Assembly (NCBI RefSeq): GCF_027580225.2
Contig: NC_073354.2
Span: forward strand, 7,850,001-7,914,000
Length of the DNA stretch: 64,000 nucleotides
Source: Misgurnus anguillicaudatus
Taxonomy: Eukaryota > Chordata > Actinopteri > Cypriniformes > Cobitidae
Reading direction: 5' to 3'
The translations under genes were made by a program, and so were the position numbers. Below the pieces are notes generated by a model, which searched no databases, was not told where the DNA came from, and worked only from the letters and a program-made list of their open reading frames with translations. Below, piece after piece: positions 61,201 through 64,000 of the stretch. Every line of letters begins with the position of its first letter. Position 1 is the first letter of the stretch.

Positions 61201-62861
61201 CAAACTCACCTGCTTACATTCATTTAAATAATGAATAATACTTTTCCTAAATATTCTTAAATTTTGTATATCTAACATTAGAAACTTTTTATTTTCCTTT
61301 TTTGTGTGTTAGCTGTGGGAATCAAAGGCACTCTCTGGAGGAACTAAACTGCCTGTCTTTGGCTATTGGTCCTCAGGGATCATTAATGGAGAGCCTCCAG
61401 CACTACTTTGCAGTAAGTGTCACTTCTGGAATAATGAAGTTTTAATTATATTATTGATAGTCAGTGATTTGATTGATATTATTTTCTCAGGCATCTTCAT
61501 TTGAATGCCGCTGTAGTGAGTGTGGAGGTGATCAAGCCTTGGAAACTGTGCAAGTTCAGACCCTACCAAAGTACGACACCCTGTCCATCAGAGTCATCAG
61601 TTATTACTCTATACTAAATGAGCTAATTCACAACTTCTGTTCATTTTTTATTTCTCTACAGGGTTCTGGTTCTTCTTGTTACAAGGTTTGACATGTACAC
61701 CCTCGAAAAAATCGATGGGTGTCTGGCAGTTCCTAAGAAGCTCAGTCTCTCCGGCTTCACAGGTACAGTTTATTAAACTCTTACAGTACACTAAAGAGTA
61801 TATTTATAGACCGTGAGTAAATCTTACATGCTTTATATTATTAGAAGTCTAGAGAGTTTTATAAAACAAAAATGGCGATGTTAAACGAATGTCTTGTTGT
61901 ATCTCATAACTCATGATTGAAACAATAGAAGTGCAGTGATTGTAAATGATTACTCCAAAGGAATATTTGAATCTTTTTTAAAACTTGAAGTGTGCCTTTT
62001 TGACGTAGGGTCAGACAGCAGTAAGCAGGTTTCAGATTTGTACAGCCAGCAACTTGAGGACAACCAGCAGATAAAAATCAGCAAAGCAAATCTAGGGAGA
62101 GACACTGACCAGCATCAGGTGCAGATAGAAATAGACAGAAGAGGAGTTACATGAAAGAAATAGGGAGTGAATTGAGGAGCTCAGATGCAAAAGCCGCTAA
62201 ACGTCACCTCCGTTAAAATTAGATAATGACATTAACCAACTTTTCACCACATGTATTATACGTTCATTAAATACTTTCGCATCAAATCTTATTTATCCCG
62301 GCCTCAGGCCGTTCAGAAATGCCGGTTTGTTGGCAGAATCCATTAAGACTCTGATAAAAATGCTCATTTACAGACGGTTTTGCATATGAGCTCTTCAATT
62401 ATTATTTTAGCAAAATTTCTTCAATGTTTTCTGCATTGTATTATAATATCTCTGTTTTTCTAATAGTGGCAGACCGCAATGGGCAATGCAGCCTATAAGC
62501 TCACTGGTGTTGTCTCTCATTTGGGGCCAAGTTTGCAGTGTGGTAAGAATACTTTGACACAAAATAATGTTTGTTCTTCATTTCTTCATCTACCTCTAAA
62601 GTTTAATTTATTTAATGAGGTCATCTGTCTTATAGGTCACTACATCAGCAACATTTCTGACCCTTGTGGAGCTGGATGGATGAAGTGTGATGATTCGACA
62701 GTAAAATCCATCAGCTGGCGAAGAGCATCCAAGAACATAGAAAAACATGGCTATATGTTTTTCTATGTGAGGAGGTAAATAACCTCTCATTGTTTTGATC
62801 CTTACTCATATTTAACTTTGATATAAACTTTAAAATATTCTGTCTTTTGTGTTTCAGCTAA
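49070..62861 (+). CDS. USP37/26/29-type ubiquitin-specific protease with modular repeat N-terminus
   Basis: A cysteine deubiquitinase of the USP (C19) family; about 1050 residues. Exons: 49070-49208, 55765-55926, 56180-56344, 56588-56743, 57010-57165, 58121-58933, 59425-59516, 59846-60107, 60204-60240, 60319-60489, 60575-60706, 60822-60948, 61050-61186, 61313-61412, 61491-61570, 61662-61762, 62009-62118, 62467-62542, 62636-62774, 62858-62861; every phase agrees. N-terminal part: five ~52-residue modules, then three 70-residue repeats, then a polybasic exon (KKKKKKKGKRFSLKKIFSC). Catalytic part from about residue 715: NIGNTCFMNSTLQCLL, DEQDAHEFLMTCL, zinc-ribbon cysteines (CKTCG, CRCSECGG), YKLTGVVSHLG, GHYIS, WMKCDDSTV and GYMFFYVR. 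The insertion between the two catalytic halves is much shorter than in USP37 and I see no ubiquitin-interacting motifs. AATAAA lies at 62925-62930. Closest family is inferred from the catalytic phrases. Confidence 0.85.
49209..50398. other. USP intron 1, left part, no second gene seen
   Basis: AT-rich intronic sequence with short CpG-bearing start. The open frames on either strand have no recognisable motif. Confidence 0.4.
51993..52706. repeat. GTTTCCCGGACA repeat, copy 3, split by a minisatellite
   Basis: Ends gtttcccggacagggatta and taatccctgtccgggaaac are perfectly inverted over 19 bp. The middle is interrupted at about 52050-52510 by a tandem array. Confidence 0.75.
52050..52510. repeat. 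GCTGGT-rich minisatellite/foldback array
   Basis: Repeats of units such as gctggtttagctggtgctaa and tgctggtgctaatgctgg, with interspersed inverted phrases (aaaccagcaccaaaacacaac) that occur at least three times. The array both tandemly repeats and folds on itself. Units are imperfect and lengths vary. Confidence 0.85.
53839..53967 (+). CDS. Weak candidate terminal exon in USP intron 1
   Basis: A ctacag acceptor is followed by an open phase-0 frame: ALSGPAIIRINPVIPGQIS, then YDDVIDDYLKKCMDNQ, ending GMFSL-stop, with AATAAA at 54023-54028. The phase does not fit exon 1 of the USP gene (phase 1), so it would need another upstream exon. Not recognised. Confidence 0.2.
   Translation, partial: ALSGPAIIRINPVIPGQISYDDVIDDYLKKCMDNQGLGMFSL
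54125..55260. mobile_element. hAT-type element, TAGAGCTGCACGATT ends
   Basis: Termini TAGAGCTGCACGATT and AATTGTGCAGCTCTA, inverted, with a perfect 8-bp duplication ctacagcc (54117-54124 and 55261-55268). 1136 bp with CpG-containing interior; no intact transposase frame. Confidence 0.92.
55765..57165 (+). repeat. Four tandemly duplicated exons of the USP gene
   Basis: Exons 55765-55926, 56180-56344, 56588-56743 and 57010-57165 (162, 165, 156 and 156 bp) are each phase 1-1, start with a tgtccag acceptor and end in GTCAGT or similar. They encode modules like SGVRDVRRRSNIATPAAG followed by LPGAVDDEEWSPEG. The introns between them are also duplicated (period about 410-420 bp), so the duplication is by genomic units and fairly recent. 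Later copies lose the LPGAV phrase for a SQESIA one. Confidence 0.9.
57166..58120. other. USP intron between module exons and large exon
   Basis: No extra exon seen. The open frame at 57736-57978 has low-complexity Gly/Arg ends and no motif. Confidence 0.4.
58121..58933 (+). CDS. USP large exon with three 70-residue repeats
   Basis: Begins ENQTNQQKKKGILVFFQNK and continues RAFGIRRNEYQLDP. From about 58291 it repeats a 70-codon unit (210-bp period; aattggcaatacagtccc at 58501 and 58711). Unit phrases: GLEPAGHEEPVYCQAGS, LQEEADPKFGPFDPEPRAQR, DLKPRARQDNWQYS. Rich in Pro, Asp, Glu and Gln; probably extended or disordered. The donor after CCTGCTA is GTGAGT. The shorter frames in other phases are shadows of this repeat. 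Confidence 0.85.
58934..59028 (+). other. Read-through of the large exon into a hydrophobic tail
   Basis: If the GTGAGT donor at 58934 is not used, the frame stays open and encodes SEYTVIMFWFTLSGFLLPAL then FLAVSLLIGLN before the stop at 59026-59028. This is a strongly hydrophobic segment of about 25 residues followed by an abrupt stop, as in tail-anchored proteins. The product would lack the protease domain. No perfect AATAAA follows closely; attaaa occurs near 59319. Confidence 0.4.
60575..62774 (+). CDS. USP catalytic domain exons
   Basis: Nine exons. Exon 60575-60706 carries the nucleophile box GNTCFMNSTLQC. 60822-60948 plus 61050-61186 give DEQDAHEFL. 61050-61412 and 61491-61570 give the zinc ribbon (CKTCGN and CRCSECGG). 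61662-61762 gives VLVLLVTRFDMY. 62009-62118 is a short Ser/Gln-rich linker. 62467-62774 gives the histidine box and the CDDSTV acidic residue. All residues needed for activity appear present. Confidence 0.88.
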
Positions 62862-62924
62862 AGCAGTAACCAATAAAGCAGTGTCAGCAGACAACTTGTT
62901 GCATGACCATTATTAATAAAAAAA

Positions 62925-62930
62925 TAACTA
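62925..62930 (+). terminator. Polyadenylation signal of the USP gene
   Basis: AATAAA 64 bases after the stop codon at 62861; further aataaa runs follow within 30 bases. Confidence 0.6.
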
Positions 62931-63515
62931 AACAAATATTTTAAATAAATAAAGACTTTAACTTAAACTGACTTGACTAAACTGACTATTCAATACGACA
63001 AAAATCACAGCACTTCAATACACTGACAAACACAAGATAAATTCTACAATTAACAAGACTGGATTATAGGATTACAAGTGATACAAGCGATCAACACATC
63101 AAACAAAGTAACACAGACGAATCGGCACTGAACAGAACACACAAGGGCATTAAATAAGGGAACAAATCATGAGGCAACAGGGGAAGGACATGAAACACTG
63201 ACAGGTTAATTAATCAGGAAACAAGTGTGCGGGGTACAAGATGAGACAGGAGAGCACATGGCCTGGCACTGGACTAGGGAAAATACAAAGGCAAATTTAA
63301 GAAGAACTGCGTAACAGTGCCACCCCTCAGACCACTGGGGCAACCTCAGTAACTCACACAGACAGACTTCAGACTTGAGGCATAAGGTTTAATCCACATT
63401 GTACAGCTTATTTTATTTCAGTATTTTGATACAGTATCACACATCTTGTCAGTATTGGTGTTATCCTTCCTCTAATGATGCTTAAACTTTTACATATACT
63501 TTTATGTTTTTTTAG
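62931..63515. other. 3' flank of the USP gene, no separate gene
   Basis: AT-rich, with repeat-like phrases (agaacacacaagggcattaaa). Nothing else recognised before the possible alternative exon. Confidence 0.35.
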
Positions 63516-63678
63516 GTTGAGCTGGCAGAAGTGGAAACCAGGCGGAACCACGAAGCTGCCAAATTCTCAGAAGGAGGAGCCTGGTGAACCAAGAGGGGTG
63601 GAGGATCAGGGCACAGCCAGATCTGGAGCGGAAAGAGGAGCAATGACAGCGAGAGTTAATGTTGTCAGTGCACTGTGA
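63516..63678 (+). CDS. Possible alternative terminal exon of the USP gene
   Basis: A strong acceptor (tttatgttttttttag) is followed by a frame compatible with exon 62636-62774 (phase 2), giving ...RLSWQKWKPGGTTKLPN and ending VNVVSAL-stop at 63678. An AATAAA overlaps the stop (63678-63683). If used, it replaces the one-residue terminal exon with a basic and Glu/Gly-rich tail of about 54 residues. It could instead be a remnant of another exon downstream. Confidence 0.3.
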
Positions 63679-64000
63679 ATAAACTACTGGAAGAGGGTCC
63701 ACTGTTTTGGACACAGGCTTCATTGCCATTGGTAAGCAATTTTAGTGCTTTAAAGCCCGATTTAGAGTCGTGCAAAAGCTCTACGCCGAAGGTTATCCGT
63801 AGCCTGTGCGTACGAATAAAAACAAAGTCTTGAAAACAAAGATGAGCCAAGTTGAGGAGTGATTTAACTCAAACTGCAACAAAAGTCGTTGTTTATTTAC
63901 TTCCATCACTGCTGGTCAAATCATATACAATAAGTTGCTGTTTCTTCTTCATTTGTGCAAAGCTTCTTCTTTGACGGTCGCGCTGCTACTGTGGTTACAC

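Overview
The window looks like teleost, most likely cyprinid (carp/zebrafish-type), nuclear DNA. The genes have many exons split by long AT-rich introns, and the introns are packed with fish-type hAT elements, TTAA-target foldback elements, L2 LINE fragments and SINE tails. No prokaryotic organisation, CRISPR array or viral genome was seen. Exon coordinates were read by eye from splice signals and reading frame, without transcript evidence. Layout: (1) about 4.3-13.9 kb, minus strand: pcmt (protein-L-isoaspartate O-methyltransferase), eight exons with a roughly 7.8 kb first intron full of nested transposons; a possible alternative first exon lies at 8.4 kb. (2) 13.93-14.73 kb: short head-to-head intergenic region, probably a bidirectional promoter. 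(3) 14.7-20.1 kb, plus: nup43 (nuclear pore WD-repeat protein), eight exons. (4) 23.7-36.5 kb, minus: a type I membrane protein with MANSC, PKD, LDL-receptor class A and Kunitz modules, called lrp11 from architecture and from its neighbours. The same three genes are neighbours in human 6q25, but here lrp11 lies on the nup43 side. (5) 36.7-48.8 kb: no convincing gene, several transposons and one isolated candidate exon. (6) 48.8-62.9 kb, plus: a complete deubiquitinase gene of the USP37/USP26/USP29 type, driven by a TATA promoter with two perfect CRE sites.

The USP gene is the most unusual locus. Its long N-terminal part is built from a ~52-residue module encoded by exon 1 and again by four tandemly duplicated, phase 1-1 exons (55.8-57.2 kb). 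A large exon then carries three 70-residue repeats (210-bp period). That exon can either splice on to the polybasic and catalytic exons or read through its donor into a hydrophobic tail, giving a possible membrane-anchored, catalytically empty isoform. All catalytic boxes (Cys box, QD-type box, zinc-ribbon cysteines, His box) are intact.

Transposons: at least nine hAT-type insertions have recognisable 8-bp target duplications, several nested. Three TTAA-flanked elements are present, one of them almost a perfect hairpin. A ~160-bp hairpin MITE family occurs four times, several shared interspersed repeats recur, and a 2.7-kb terminal-inverted-repeat element of unrecognised family sits in intron 1 of the USP gene.
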